From the NCBI GenBank assembly GCA_016165875.1, contig JABBOT010000080.1, positions 44,381,272 to 44,445,271 on the forward strand: a stretch of DNA of 64,000 nucleotides. Direction: 5' to 3'. The notes below the pieces were generated by a model. The model did no database searches and was not told the origin of the DNA. It saw nothing but the letters and a program-made list of their open reading frames with translations. The position numbers and the translations under genes are program-made. How positions within the stretch are numbered: the first letter of the stretch is position 1; every line of letters begins with the position of its first letter. Source of the DNA: Acanthopleura granulata. Lineage: Eukaryota > Mollusca > Polyplacophora > Chitonida > Chitonidae. Shown one piece after another: positions 1 to 12,273 of the stretch.

Positions 1-470
1 TAGCAGATGAACTGCTGGGGTCGGGGTCTGATGCTGTTACCATCATTTAAGTGTTGTGAATATGCTATTTTTGGGATGGTACACCGTGACACATACCAGG
101 TGAACTACTGGAGTCGCGGGTCTTGTGGTATTCGCACCATTTCAGCGTTGTTGACAGGCTACTAATGAGATGGTACAACGTAACACATACCAGGTGAGCT
201 TCTGGGGTCGGTGATCTAGTTCTGTTCGCACCATTTTATCGTTGTGTACAGACTACTGTTGAGACGGTATTCACCGCCACACATACTAAGTGCTGGAGTC
301 GGGGGTCTGGTGTTGTTCGCACTATATCAGCGTTGTTTACACTATTGAGACGGTATACACCGTGAAACAGACCAGATGAACTGATGGAGTAGGGGAGCTA
401 GTGATATTACCACCACTTCAGCTTTGTGTACAGGCTACAATTTAGATGGTACACCGACACACACACAAAC
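1..470. repeat. 94-bp minisatellite at the left edge, about five units
   Basis: The phrase GATGGTACACCGTGACACAT recurs with small changes at 75, 169, 263, 349 and 445 (spacings 94, 94, 86, 96). Between these, CAGGTGAACT..TGGAGTCGGGGGTCT and TTCGCACCATTTCAGCGTTGT also recur. The array enters from outside the window, so its full length is unknown. Confidence 0.9.
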
Positions 471-811
471 TGAATTGGTAGCACCATTTTATGGTTTACA
501 TGGCTCTAAATGGTTAAGAAATTGGTTTTATTATCCCTGTTCGCCTTTTGAAATAACTTTTAAATCGAGAATCAGAATAAGACGGTCAGTTACTGGATAT
601 ATGAATGCATAGGAATTAGAAATGCCTTATTCTTGTCTGTAGATTAGTGTTTGGCATATTCCCACACCATTTACGTTGTAACCATGTCTCTCCGCTCTAA
701 CTTGTCTGTCTGTTTAGATTCAATAACCCGGGAAACATACCACCTTAGCACTCCCGAGAAATGTTCGCTTGCTCCAGAAAAGAAATAAAATCTGTTGTCC
801 AATGCATAATG

Positions 812-920
812 GTGCACGATAGCTATCTCCAGGAGAGCCACAAGCTCTTTCATATACAGAAAATGGTTCACGACAACTAGCTCCAGGAGAGCAACAAGCT
901 CTTTCATACTCCAGAAGAGC
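812..920. repeat. 54-bp direct duplication
   Basis: Two copies of a block with CTCCAGGAGAGC.ACAAGCTC followed by TTTCATA, offset by exactly 54 bases (827 and 881), with a third partial match after 910. The period is a multiple of three, so the reverse strand reads twice as MKELVALLE, but nothing indicates that it is translated. Confidence 0.75.
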
Positions 921-944
921 AATGATGTCCTTCATGTGGAAGTA

Positions 945-960
945 CGTCTTACGTAAGACG
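945..960. promoter_or_regulatory. 16-bp perfect palindrome containing TTACGTAA
   Basis: CGTCTTACGTAAGACG is its own reverse complement. The core TTACGTAA is the consensus of PAR-bZIP/E4BP4-type factors. It lies 11.3 kb upstream of the receptor start, so a role for that gene is speculative; it could be chance. Confidence 0.3.
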
Positions 961-2104
961 ACCCTTAAACTCCGCTTTCGATCATTAACTGACAGTGTTT
1001 AACAGTAGAAGATAGATTTTTTTTAATTCGCCAAGATAATAAAGATAAGAAAGCACAAGGCCTAATACGTGGCTCCCATCGGGATGAAAACCCCAACATA
1101 CGGCTCGTTTTAGCTCAGAACTACAGAAGTTTGAATAGATGTAATATGAAAAAGTGATATTACTTCAGATGTTTGGGATATTGTACTGTTGCTGGTGAAG
1201 ACTTACCACCTATGATGAACAGTTCAGTAATTAGGCTGTCTACTTCGCACTTATTTATTTTTATTTTTGTTTTTATTATACTGTCCCATTGGGGGATTTT
1301 TTGTTTTCATTCCCCAATGCGCCATCACATGATGTTTAAGAAAATGGGACCAATCAAAGCAATGTCCCACCCAAAAAGTAATATCTCACTTTCACGAGGC
1401 ACCAACCAACGTCCCGCGTTAATTATCAACTATCTTGTACTTTTTTTTCACTACAGTTACGTCCCCTTCTCTGTTCTCGAACGAAGACATGCTCACAGCT
1501 ACCTACAGTGATAAGTAATGTACTAGTACCTGTTACTAACTGCCAATTACCTAATAACCCTGTCTTCTGGGGCTCTTTAAATGACAGTATGAAATATTCT
1601 GTTTTCAGCGCAAAAATACCCTCTCTTTCCTTCTTTATACACGGGTATTTTGAAAACCCATTAAACTGCCTTCTTCCAACAGCCTCACAGCCCAATCAGA
1701 TAAAACAGTCCGTAGTGTGTTAGAAAAGTGTCAGGGCTAAGAAACTTATGACCTTCTCCCATATGTGCTTGGTCACAGGTGCTAGGTATCCCTGCGCTGT
1801 GCTGCTGGCTGTTACGCATCACATCCCTGTACAAATATCACTTCTAAATACTGAATACATATTATTGCCCTCCCCAAAATCATATAATTTATGAAACTTT
1901 CATTACAGTTACATGTTGACAAGAACCCACACAAGTTATTAAGCACTTTCTTATGAGAATCTGTTATAACTCCCTGTTTAGGGTTGTGCTTAAAACAAAA
2001 AATACCAGGACTAGATGACATTTTAGAAAGTGAATTTAAGTAACAGTATTATCCTTATTAGATATTACACTTTATTGATATAGCACAGGTTCTAGTGCTA
2101 AAAT

Positions 2105-2210
2105 TGGGTGAGACCTATCCGGGTTTCGAACCAAGAATCTCAGAATCGGGCACCAAATCGCCAGCAACACGTCAACCGGCTAGACCACTCTACCAACCAG
2201 CCTTCTACGA
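2105..2210 (-). repeat. tRNA-derived SINE head (A and B boxes, minus strand)
   Basis: On the minus strand an A box TGGTAGAGTGG (2185-2195) is followed 53 bases later by a B box GGTTCGAAACC (2122-2132). The D-arm-like part is good, but the T stem and acceptor stem do not pair, so it is not a functional tRNA gene. The layout fits the pol III promoter of a tRNA-derived SINE. Confidence 0.55.
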
Positions 2211-3809
2211 AAAATAGAAGGTAGTTGACCGGTAGACTTTGCAGCGAACATGCATTACCCCTCTGATGATCAGAAATGACGCAGCTCTCTTAGCTGAACA
2301 ATGACTTTGCAATAGGAGGAGTTAATCCCAGAGAGATTTACTCCATGTGAGTTTTATCATGGATCTTCAATAGAATGCGGAAAAAATGTGTAAAATCAAA
2401 GCGGGAGTGCTATGAAAACGTTGTTGTGTCTACTAAAATTTCTACAAGCTTGACACAACTTTTCGGTGGTAAAATTACTAGACGAAAGTACATGCAGATT
2501 ACCGATAAATTATGCATCCTTGACAAGTTTGTTATAAACAAATGAAACATTTTTGTAAATCTAAAATTTGAGAATCAACATCAGCTTTTTGTATGACTTT
2601 TATGGTTGAAAGCATCAAGTGTCACATGTTGACACTGTGTACAACTGCTAGTATTTGACAATTTAGAAAATCTCGCTGTATTGGTAAATGATGGAGATAA
2701 GAACTGCACCGCATAACATTATCTGATGTCAGAATAGTTAGTAAAAGAAATTTTCAGTGAACAAACTTATCTCGGAATTAGTTAGCTTCGATCTAAAAAA
2801 TCAAGGAACTGTGTACATGTTCGAATTATCACCTTCAAAGCCTGTGAGTTTCAAAACTGAGTGTAGTTTCAAAGATACAATCGTTGTGGGCATATCGTGT
2901 CCATAAGTTTCCCCCATCCCGCTGAACGGAGCGACAGAATAACAGAAATAACTGCTAATTAAGGACACAGGGATATATTTTCTTTCTTGAAGTGAGCACA
3001 CTACTGCAAAAATACAACTTTTAGCATATTTATAGCCTTTATTTGCCCCTAAATGTAAATTTTCCAGGAGAATTGTAGGGAAAATAAAAAATATTTTCTG
3101 GATTATATGACAGAAGAGCTTGAACGTGAGAAAAACGCCACTTTTCTTTTCAGAAAAGTTAGAAATATTTTAGTGTGTTTATTGTTTTACAAGATAAAAG
3201 TTATACTGGATCACAAAACTGCACATGTATAATTGTTTCTCAGCTGTTCTGTACAGCATAATACATGTAAAGGGTAGAAAATAATACAATGTTGTAGGGT
3301 AGAAAATGGGGATATTTTGATCCAGTTTGATTGATATTACCATCAAGAGTTGAAGTTTGCACGATAACAGGATGTGAGAAAGCTTTTGTTTCCCACCGAA
3401 TCCAACCAATCTACTGCAGTAATGCTTTGCTAAATTACATGTATATGTATATGTGTGCAGTCCACACACAGAAACAACATACCCCAAACTTATGTATACA
3501 CGCAATGCCAAGACTAGGGTGTTTACTAGCAAGCTAATATTCATCTGATAATAAAATTTTATATGAAAATAAAATTTTCTTCAAAAAAGATGAAATGATG
3601 TTTATATGAGATGATGGTATAATGGGTATTAACATCCCCATTTGAGGCTAACAGAGAATTTGATATTCAGAGGCTCATTGAAGATCTAGCGAAGAAAGGA
3701 GGCTTCAGGAAAAAGGTCTCACTGTAAAGAGGAAAGAGCAGAAAATATTTATGAGCATTTCAAAGCGCCATCTGGAGAAATAAAGTTTGATTTGCACTGC
3801 TTAAAATGT

Positions 3810-4080
3810 TATATACATTTATTTATTTATTTATTTATTTGACTGTTTTTTGTTTTATTTTTTTTGACGCATTACTCAAGAGTATTTCACTTACACGACG
3901 ACGACCAGCATTACGAAAACCCACAACCATCGGCTTGCTTGCACACATTCCCACGTACGGCCGGAGAGGAAACCAGCATGAGCTGGACTTGAACTCACAG
4001 CGACCGCACTGGTGAGAGGACCGCGTTGGTGATTGGGCCATAATGCAGCGCTAGCGCGCTAGCGCGCTAACGCGCTAACT
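3810..4080 (-). repeat. SINE with (ATTT)n tail, copy 1
   Basis: It starts with seven ATTT units on the + strand, so the element is inverted. It then has ACTCAAGAGTATTTCACTTA, CCCACGTACGGCCGGAGAGG and CAGCATGAGCTGGACTTGAA, ending in an expanded GCGCTAGC block (4045-4079). The same blocks occur in order at 43.2 kb, which makes it a dispersed family. Compared with that copy it lacks the central AACCGG..GAGCCCC part. Confidence 0.85.
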
Positions 4081-5067
4081 TCCTCGTTCTCTGCAATATG
4101 TAATGAAATGCATGTTGAAAATTCCCATGATGGTGACTAAAGGCGCAACATTCTAATCTGAAAATTAATTAATGAAATGCATCCAGTAGCGCCCGTAGCA
4201 GTTTTCCCACGTGCAAGACGTCATAAAAATCAGTTGAAAACTGAAGCCTGATAAGTAGCCTGGACAAGGTAAAACATGTACACAAAGATACACAGACCAA
4301 CAGATTGACTGACCTGATCCTTCGGGATAAGAAAGGAAAAACTAGGAAAAATATGGTGTTTGTTGTGTTGAGAAATTTAATATTAATTCAACATGTATTT
4401 TTTCACTGCTGTACTTGTTGAGTTTCCGTGCCACTAATGGAGTGATTTATCACTATATTTGAAAGCCTCAAAAACGCATGTAGATCAGCAACATTGTGAA
4501 TCTTGCAAACCTAGGAAGTGGAACAAAGCATACTGATTGATTTATTGGAGGAAGCCTCTGGCAACTTTGAATTTTAACACAAGCAAAATGATAAATATGT
4601 GTAGAGAACAATACATGTACTATTCAGAAGATAAAAACAAAAGAGGTTAGTTAATGATCCAAAGTCGTTCGCCAGTTGTTGGTCACGATTTGTGGTTCAT
4701 ACATATAGCACGACATTTCATACTACAGCACACCTTAAATTTGGAAGGAAGTGATCAGACACAAACTAAGACTAATGATCCAGCGGTGTATATTCAAAGT
4801 GTTACTTAAACTAATCAATGATGTAATCAATATGCGGTTAGTCTACTGATATTATTCCCCCTCTCGAAGATGTAATCTGTTGACCACATAAAAAGTTTGA
4901 TACATGTAATGATTTGGGCATGTAGATCAGGGTAACATTGAACCTTAACAGGGTGGCTAACCGGACACGTTAAAGTCATTTACATGCGTCAAAAGGGCTG
5001 AATTTACGTGGATATTGTGTGCTGAAAATAAGCAGCACTTTGGAACCAGCATTCCTAGGAAACTGTC

Positions 5068-5270
5068 CTTGTTAAAATGATCGTGTCAGAGTGCATGGCT
5101 ATTGACAAATGGGAGGTAATGAGATCTGTCTACTGACTTCAGTAAAGGATTTGACACCACCGACAAAAGCACAGGGTCATTGTGAGAGGAGAAATGTCTG
5201 ATTCAAGTGAGGTATGTTCAGGCATTCATCAAGGTTCCATTTTATGACCCATGTTAATTATTGCATCATG
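5068..5270 (+). pseudogene. Decayed non-LTR retrotransposon reverse transcriptase fragment
   Basis: Seen in three frames, in the right order: AIDKWEVMRSVY (from 5098), then DFSKGFDTTDK (from 5135), then SGIHQGSIL followed by a stop and PML (from about 5218). Known: LINE reverse transcriptases carry AIDKGE..V, DFSKAFDTVDH (motif A) and GVPQGSILGPLLF (motif B) in this order. The motif A to motif B distance is only about 17 codons against the usual 60 or so, so there is an internal deletion as well as at least two frameshifts and stop codons. It is dead. The clade cannot be decided from so little sequence. Confidence 0.68.
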
Positions 5271-5539
5271 TGAAGTGCTGATTGGACTGTTCCTAGAACA
5301 ACCTTCTGTAGTCAACCACAATGAATTCCTTTTAAAAGATGGGACCCCAAGTCATAGAAAAGAATTGTTTTTGTTGAACACGTTTATCCACACTGCTGCT
5401 CTGAGTCCAACGGGATACACTGAATATGTACTTTCCTCGAAGTACTGAACTAAATATCTCAAATACGCTTTGCCACTGCTTGGTGCTTATCGTATTTTTG
5501 CTCATGCTTGTTTAAATAAGTATTTAGAGGTTTTTTATT

Positions 5540-6300
5540 TTTATACGTCTTCCAGTAATGGCGGTTGTACAATGATATATCGATTTTGTCCGTCTGTCTA
5601 TGCGTCCATAGTCGTTTACGCGCTATATCTCGAATTGTTTTCCACGCACGGTTTTAATTTTTGGTGGATACATAGATACAGGAGTGATGGTGTGCTGCGA
5701 CTTCGGTTGATCCACGGGTATATATGTAGCGATGCGTTCCAACTCACATTTGTTCCATTCTGCGATAGCCATGGGGAGTAGGCCACCATTTTCCCTATAT
5801 ATATTTGTATTGATAGATAGGATTTGATGTCTAGGCTACAACCCCGTTTTCCATGTTCACTTTTAATTTTTAGTGAATGCATAGATACACAGATGACGAT
5901 GTGTTACAACTCACATTTGTCCAGTTCTATGGTTGCCATAGTAACCAGATTTCTATTTCCCTGATATCTACCATATTTGCTAGGTATAAACTCTGTGTTC
6001 GGGCTACAACTCCTATTACTTTCCATATCCAATTATAATTCTTGGTGTTGTAACTCGGCCTTGCTGATTTTCACCGTTGCCATGGTCACCAGACTGCCGT
6101 TATCATATATTGATTACTTTATAAATGAATATGATTTCATTTTAGGGCTACAACTGCCATCATTTTCCATATACAGTTTTAATTTTCGGCTTATACACAG
6201 AAACAGGTGACGAAGTCTCACGACTTATGTGTCTATTTCCATTTTTTGGCGGATACAAAGATAGAGGCGTGGAAAAGAGAGGTGACAATGGACATTTGTA
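5540..6300. mobile_element. Pearl-like element with degenerate tandem core (copy 1)
   Basis: A GTCCGTCTGTCTATGCGTCC leader (5588-5607) is followed by three to four degenerate units of about 150-210 bases, each with GGCTACAAC..CC, TTTTCCATAT.CA, TTTTAATTTTTGGTG and ATACATAGATACA. Units start near 5656, 5867, 6025 and 6178. The architecture (CCGTC-rich leader, then tandem units) matches non-autonomous pearl-like elements of bivalves; the assignment is by structure, not by sequence comparison. Confidence 0.5.
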
Positions 6301-8509
6301 GATGTATATAGGGTATACCTCTGTTGCTGTCATGATAATAACCCCAACGCTTGTAACAGGGTGAGAACTGTAATTCACATACATGTAGATATATTTTAAA
6401 ACCATTTCTTTCTATTCTATTTATTATTACTATAGATCACATTTATCCTATATTAGGGATAGATCTCCATAACACTCTGGCACGCATGAACATCGATCAT
6501 GCCAAACTGGAGATGGGAAAGGGACCGTCTCTCACTCAATACATGAACATGAAGGGGGATCTAACTACAAAATCAAATGGGCAAATATCAATAGAAAGAA
6601 ATGAAATTTTACCTTGGATATCAAGTTTGATATTATTTTAATAGTTTCAATGAAACATCCTTTTTCCCCCCTTGCCTGATTTTTGACAATCAAACAAAGA
6701 GTCTATTAACAATAGCTGTGGTTTGGTATCGTGCGCGCATTAAATGAAGGTCATGCACTCATTCCAATATACTGTCTTTCACATTCATTTGTTTAGATTG
6801 ATGATGTACTCAGAACAGAACGAAATTATGGAAGTCACAAAGATAAGTCACGATCATTTCTTCAAATAAATAAGTTTCAGTCAGTCGAACCACACAAATC
6901 CTTAATTCCCTGGGTTACCCATTTTAATTGTTGTATGGTTATGAACAAAATTCATTATGACCAAGGTTCTGCGGAATCTGGTAAAAGACGTTTTAGATTC
7001 TTTTAAACAGAACATTGTTTTTGAAAAAAGATATGCCCATACAAAACAATGATTTCTTGATGTTGAGTTTTTCTCTGACTAACATTTCATAACAATTCCT
7101 GGGAAAACCAAGATACAAAAATAAAAAAAAACCTTTATTGAAAAAGATGGAGGGGTAGGAAAATAAGCAATCGAATGTTCTAAACATCTGCACTTGAAAA
7201 TAAATGATCCAGTAATAGTCTTTTATATTAGGAACACACAAAAACAAATTTGTAAAATGAGCAGTGAAACTGTAAAAAATAAGAAGCTGATGGAAGGTTA
7301 TTTTGTGGTTTTTTAATTTAACTATATATTCTACATATAACTGAAACAGGCCACTTCAAATATCACCATATCACCAAGCCAGTCTGAGATCACTAATATT
7401 TTTTTCTCCAGAATGTCATATACTTGACTATTAATACATGAAATACTATATTTGCATAAAGGTGACAATGATGTCATATTACCTACTCTAAGGCAATCAG
7501 GTTCTATCTTGTCTAACAGACAGGCCTACAATTTATTCTAAATTTCCACCACAAACTTCCAGTGAAAAAACATACTGCTAGCTCTTATACCCTAGGAAGC
7601 CCTGGGGATCGAAGACTGCAGAAGTACATGTAGACCCCTGGGAATGGTTGGGGAAGCAGGTGATAACTGCCGGCCTATCAGGTCACGCCAGTTTTGATAA
7701 GGCAGCACGTGCCGATTCCTATACGCATTAAAGAGCTTAGCCCAGTGTGCCAGTGTCAACTCCCAAATGCAGTTGACTGGCGCATGGGCCTACAGGGCCT
7801 AGATCAAGAAGATGTACCGGAGTCTTTCAAGAAAGCAAACTTTGACTCTGCCCTAAACCTAAAGTTCTCTCACGTAAGGTTCTTGACAGAAGTTTGTTCC
7901 TTTTACTGTTATATCACGGTGAGGAATTTACATTATAATCAAAATCAGGAATATGGTCAATCTAAAACATGCAGTACTTTTACTGTTTGTCCCTATAGGT
8001 CATCATTTTGTTTTCTAGAGTGTCCATTGTTTCTCTGAAACGGGTAGTTTGAACGGTATAATATTAATGCAAAGAACCATTGAAACACTCACAGCCAGAT
8101 GAACTCCCTTGGTATCGGTATCTAGCCTTATTAGAACTGTTTTACACAGATTTCCAGTGCTGCTGATCATATAAAAACTTTGGCTAACCTGTAACCTGAT
8201 CCAAATAAGTAAACTCCGATGTGTGTCTTTATCTCTGTCTGCCTTTTGCAACTATAAACACAAAGCTACCATCAGGGAGAAGAGCCAGTAGCCGGAATAT
8301 GTCTCGGAAAGAAAACAGATGTTATAAGATGTGACTACATCCATTAATTACCAACAATATAGTTGTCCACTTAATTGGGGTTTAATTGGGTGTTCACGGA
8401 TAAATTAAACAAGATCTTGATCCTGATTTTCTTGAGACTCAATTCTGATACAGTGAAAAGAACGTAACGCCTGCACTGTACGCGAATACCGTCAGATTTC
8501 ACAAAGACT

Positions 8510-8615
8510 TATTTTTTCATTTATTTCATTGGTGTTTTTACACTCTTCCACAACCCGGAGGAAACCCAATCCGAACCATCTGAAGCTTGCTGGCGGACCT
8601 CAAATCTCATAAGAA
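8510..8615 (-). repeat. Truncated copy of the (ATTT)n SINE
   Basis: TTATTTCATTGGTGTTTTTACACTCTTCC, AACCCGGAGGAAACCCAATCC and AAGCTTGCTGGCGGACCT follow the order of the 43.2 kb copy; the distal half is missing. Confidence 0.6.
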
Positions 8616-8818
8616 GGCAACAGTTAAATAGGTTGATAGGTAACCTTTGTACACAGGATATTCATTTATTCTTGAAAAAATGAATGAACGAGTTTGATTA
8701 TTTCGAAAAGCTTTGACAATTTCAAGTAAAGGTTCATGACGTAAAAAGTAAAAATGTAAACACACGGAGGCTATAATTCAAGTTTCCAGCATGAGTCTGT
8801 CCTCTGGGTTGGGTCTTG

Positions 8819-9190
8819 TTTGAGTGGCCAAAGCTGCTTGTCTTTCACTTGCAAGGTCACAGACGGTGGGGGTTCAAACCCGGCATGGCCCAGCCAATTT
8901 TCTGATTCCTCAGTTCTCGCTGTACCTAAGGCTTTGGGTCAAAGACACTGTTTAAGAAATCTAACGTTCGCTGAGGACCACTTCTCTGCCACCAATGTAG
9001 TGTACCTACATGTGTCTTTATAATGTACCTCACACGTGGCCGGGACGGTTCGTCAGTAACTTGCTGAGGGTCGCTGGTTTATCCTAAGCCTCCACAAAAC
9101 TAAATGCTAACCGGCATGGCGTAGAAGAAAAAATCTTCAGTAGGGCTTTAAACAACAATGAAATAAATAATTAAATATATAAATTATTTA
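8819..9190 (+). repeat. tRNA-derived SINE, + orientation
   Basis: A-box-like TGGCCAAAGCTG near 8825 and B box GGTTCAAACC (8871-8880) are at pol III spacing. The body ends GGCTTTAAACAACAATGAAA followed by an AATAAATAATTAAATA tail, typical of mollusc SINEs. A chance ORF over its 5' half is not a gene. Confidence 0.65.
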
Positions 9191-9777
9191 AATATTGATC
9201 TGATACCAGTCTCATACAACCCAGTATGTGAGGTCCAGAATGCTGAATTTCACCGAGCAATGTCTTCTTATATGACTGATGACACAAATGTGTCGGGAAA
9301 ACCTTTATGGTACTCAGTTTCCTTAACATTTGTGTTCCAGCTTATTTCAAAATGATGGATTTTTTTGTCATTCGTCCTGAATATTCTAATTAACATAAAT
9401 TTTGTTTTAATGGTTGTTGCAGCAAAACCATTTATGTAGTAGTCAGGGTGGGTTCTTTCAGTAATACACATATACTTTTTAAATGTTAACCATAACATTG
9501 GGACGTTGTTCGGTTATCTCCCCTGTTCCGATCTCGATTTAGTTGACGTGAACGATATTTACACGTATAACATCACTGTATATTTATGGGATTCTTAAAC
9601 TGTTCTAACTTAGTGTATGTAACAGGAGTAACTAGATGAGTAAGAAACTATGACAGTTGTGTGCAACGTAAATTTCTCAACCAGTTTGAATCACAGGTAA
9701 ATGGTATAAAATTTGGGTTTTATCAACCAATGTGTGAAGAAAGGCCTGTGGTTACTTTAAATATTGCATAGACAGCA

Positions 9778-9850
9778 ATATATTTATTTATTTCCCTGCT
9801 GTTTAACGCAATATTCCAGAAATTTTCCCTTATACAGTGGCAGTCAGTTT
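9778..9850 (-). repeat. Short fragment of the (ATTT)n SINE
   Basis: TATTTATTTATTT, CTGCTGTTTAACGCAATATTCC and CTTATACAGTGGCAGTCAG match the tail-proximal 70 bases of the family with many changes. Confidence 0.5.
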
Positions 9851-11049
9851 TTTTGAGTTGATGAGTTTTTAGTTGATGGAAAAAAATTCGAGTGGTCCAA
9901 AACCATGGACCCTTCTCAAGTTTTTGGCCAACCTTCGCTTGTGTAACACACTAGATCGTCACCGAAGGTTACGGTGTACAAAGGCCCAAACCTGTATAGA
10001 CTACCGCTTAAAGGCTCTCCATCACTGATGTTTGTCACATGATAATGGTGACACCGTGTTATGTGCGTGTGAGGTGTAGGAACCACATGCGCAATTGAAT
10101 ATGAATGTATGATTGCATGCGAACAAAAGGGCAGAAAAACCAAGGTGTGTGTCACAAAGTTCAAGTTTCAGTTTAGTTTCAATGCAAACAATGCAGCATA
10201 TTACCGGCACATCTGGTTTGCACTATGCCATTGGTTTGGAGAAACTAAATTAAGTTCCCAGTTATCAATGAAGTCATTTTCAGATTTGGACAATAAACGC
10301 ACTGCGCAAGGAGAATCACATTTCAGCAAACGTGTAATAATTGCCCACTCCACTGATAATTTAAATAAATGAGCAGTTAGCTCATAAAGCAACTTTTATT
10401 ACTGATAACAACTTGTTGACATCACAAGTTAAAGATATGGACAATGGCTCTCTCTCTGTGATTTTACTGGTGTAGCGTACACAGTCAATTTGGGTACATT
10501 GTCAGTCAACTTGTGTGGTGGTTGTGAGCTCAGTTAATAAGACTGGTTTATTTTCGTTTAATATAAAGGTCATGTTTTTGTTTTGCATGGTGGTGCTTTT
10601 CACTCTGAATCTTTTAATCTGATTCTAAACTACTGCTCATCAAGTCATACAAAGACTGTCACGGCTGTATTGAAACAATTCAGTTTTTGTTCATTATTAC
10701 GTTTAAAGTGTATGACGTAAAGGCATTATCAGGTGACCGATTGGTTAAACGATTGCTTGATCCGCTGTTCATTCAGACACTCCACAGCTGAGGCAGTATT
10801 ATCTGGCTGAGCTCTACTCCAAGGTATCACTGACGTCGGTCGATGATTGGTCGGTGTGCTGTCGGCCAGCATTAACCATTAGGGTTCGCTCATCCAATCA
10901 CTTGTATTAATGTAGTCCGAGACACTCCACGTTCCCACAGCCCTACATTCCGTGTCGTAATAATATATTTTACCCCTAAGAAGTTTGGACAAGATTGAAT
11001 TTCTGAAAACAAAATTATTTCTCACGGTTGAGGGCATTTTATTAATTCC

Positions 11050-12273
11050 CCGAGTTCGTCTTGTGGCCTAAGGAGGGATGGCTGTGAGGAGCCCCGGGTG
11101 GATAAGTCGAGGACGACCGTTATCTTGGCTAGGCTGGGGGCGAGCAGTCCTTCTTACGACCTCACCACCCGAGAAACCAACCATGGTACAAGACAGGTCC
11201 ACAGGAGAGCCACAGTGGTATCAATCAAGGGCTGGCATATATATTTCATTGTACGCCAAGTAATTTACTTGCTGCTTGATAGAAAGGTGTCAGTAGAAGT
11301 ATAGAGGGGCGGAACTGTTCGAGATTTCCCGGGCAAACCTGTGGATATTCCAGCCTTGAGTCGCGACATTGATTATCTTCCACGAGGACCTCGCAGACAG
11401 CCACGGAAAACAGTGGCGCAGTTTCCACTTAGCCCTTGCAGGAGCGAGTACGTGCGTGGTCAAGGTCCCAGAGTTGGGTCTTCGGTATGCTTTCGAAATT
11501 TTTTGTGACGATCCTGAAAGGGTTGGTTAGAAAGACTATGGGAGAAATATTGCGTCCATGAACAGCTTCAAGTAAACGTTCCCTATAATTTTTCTCGACC
11601 TAATTTCAACATAACCGCCTGTGTAACGTATGCTATTGAGTGCCATCACACGCTTTCCTAAAAGTTCCAAATTTGCTGAGGATAAAAGTGGCTGAAAATG
11701 GATGCTGGCTTGTTTACGATGTAGCAAGCCTCTGATGGCTCTTGGGGACAAAACTAGCCCGTTTGGTCTTGCGAAAGAATGGTAAGTCAAATGATGGGAT
11801 TGGAATCCACTGTGATGAAGCACAACTAAAATCTGCCCTCCTGTCTACGGATTAAGCACGTCAATAATGGAAGGCGTAACTAGCAGCAATCTGACAGAGG
11901 ACTCAGAGTGTCGATCATGCAGCTACCCCGGTAACTAAATAAAAAAGGTGCGATTAAAGGGTTTTTGAAGGAGAAAAACGGATGGAAAACGTCTGGTTAA
12001 CTGCGTGTTGCAGGAATGCCTTTCAGCTGGTGACAAAGCTCATTTACAACGGTAACTTGGGAGGAGTTGCACCAGTTCTGCGCCTGCGGCACATTGGGGT
12101 TGCAGTCGGCGTGGAGATGCTCGTCAGCTGAGTCGACCAGGGAAATGAAAGCTTTGTCCCTTGCAACCCATCGCTCCTCGATGATCGAGCGGTTTAATTT
12201 GTTACGCCGAAATGAAGCTAAGGGCCGTTGTTAAAATTTGAAGTTTTCACGACTGCGGAACAGGCGGTGTGAG
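11050..12273 (+). promoter_or_regulatory. Probable promoter and 5' UTR of the receptor gene
   Basis: Base composition shifts here: GC and CpG dinucleotides are visibly denser than in the flanks, especially 11990-12273, running into exon 1. A TATATATT run occurs near 11239, but no initiator can be fixed by eye. Several short upstream ATGs are present (for example 12115 with an immediate stop, and 12145). The transcription start cannot be placed, and an additional 5' non-coding exon further upstream is possible. Confidence 0.45.
12145..12234 (+). other. Upstream ORF in the 5' leader
   Basis: ATG at 12145 opens 29 codons and stops at TAA 12232-12234, 39 bases before the receptor ATG and in the same frame. 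It begins MKALSLATHRSS. If the transcript starts upstream of it, scanning ribosomes would meet this ORF first, which could lower receptor translation. No homology is recognised for the peptide; it is reported only for its position. Confidence 0.4.

Larger units (their letters stand above)
471..11049. other. Upstream non-coding DNA
   Basis: No protein-coding gene is supported here. The ORFs present are short, start at arbitrary codons and show no domain. The stretch contains a 54-bp duplication, a tRNA-like SINE head on the minus strand (2.1 kb), an (ATTT)n SINE (3.8-4.1 kb), a decayed LINE fragment (5.1 kb), a tandem-repeat element (5.5-6.3 kb), SINE pieces (8.5, 8.8-9.2 and 9.8 kb) and nothing I recognise in 1000-2050, 2250-3750, 6400-8450 or 9900-11000. 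Confidence 0.6.
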
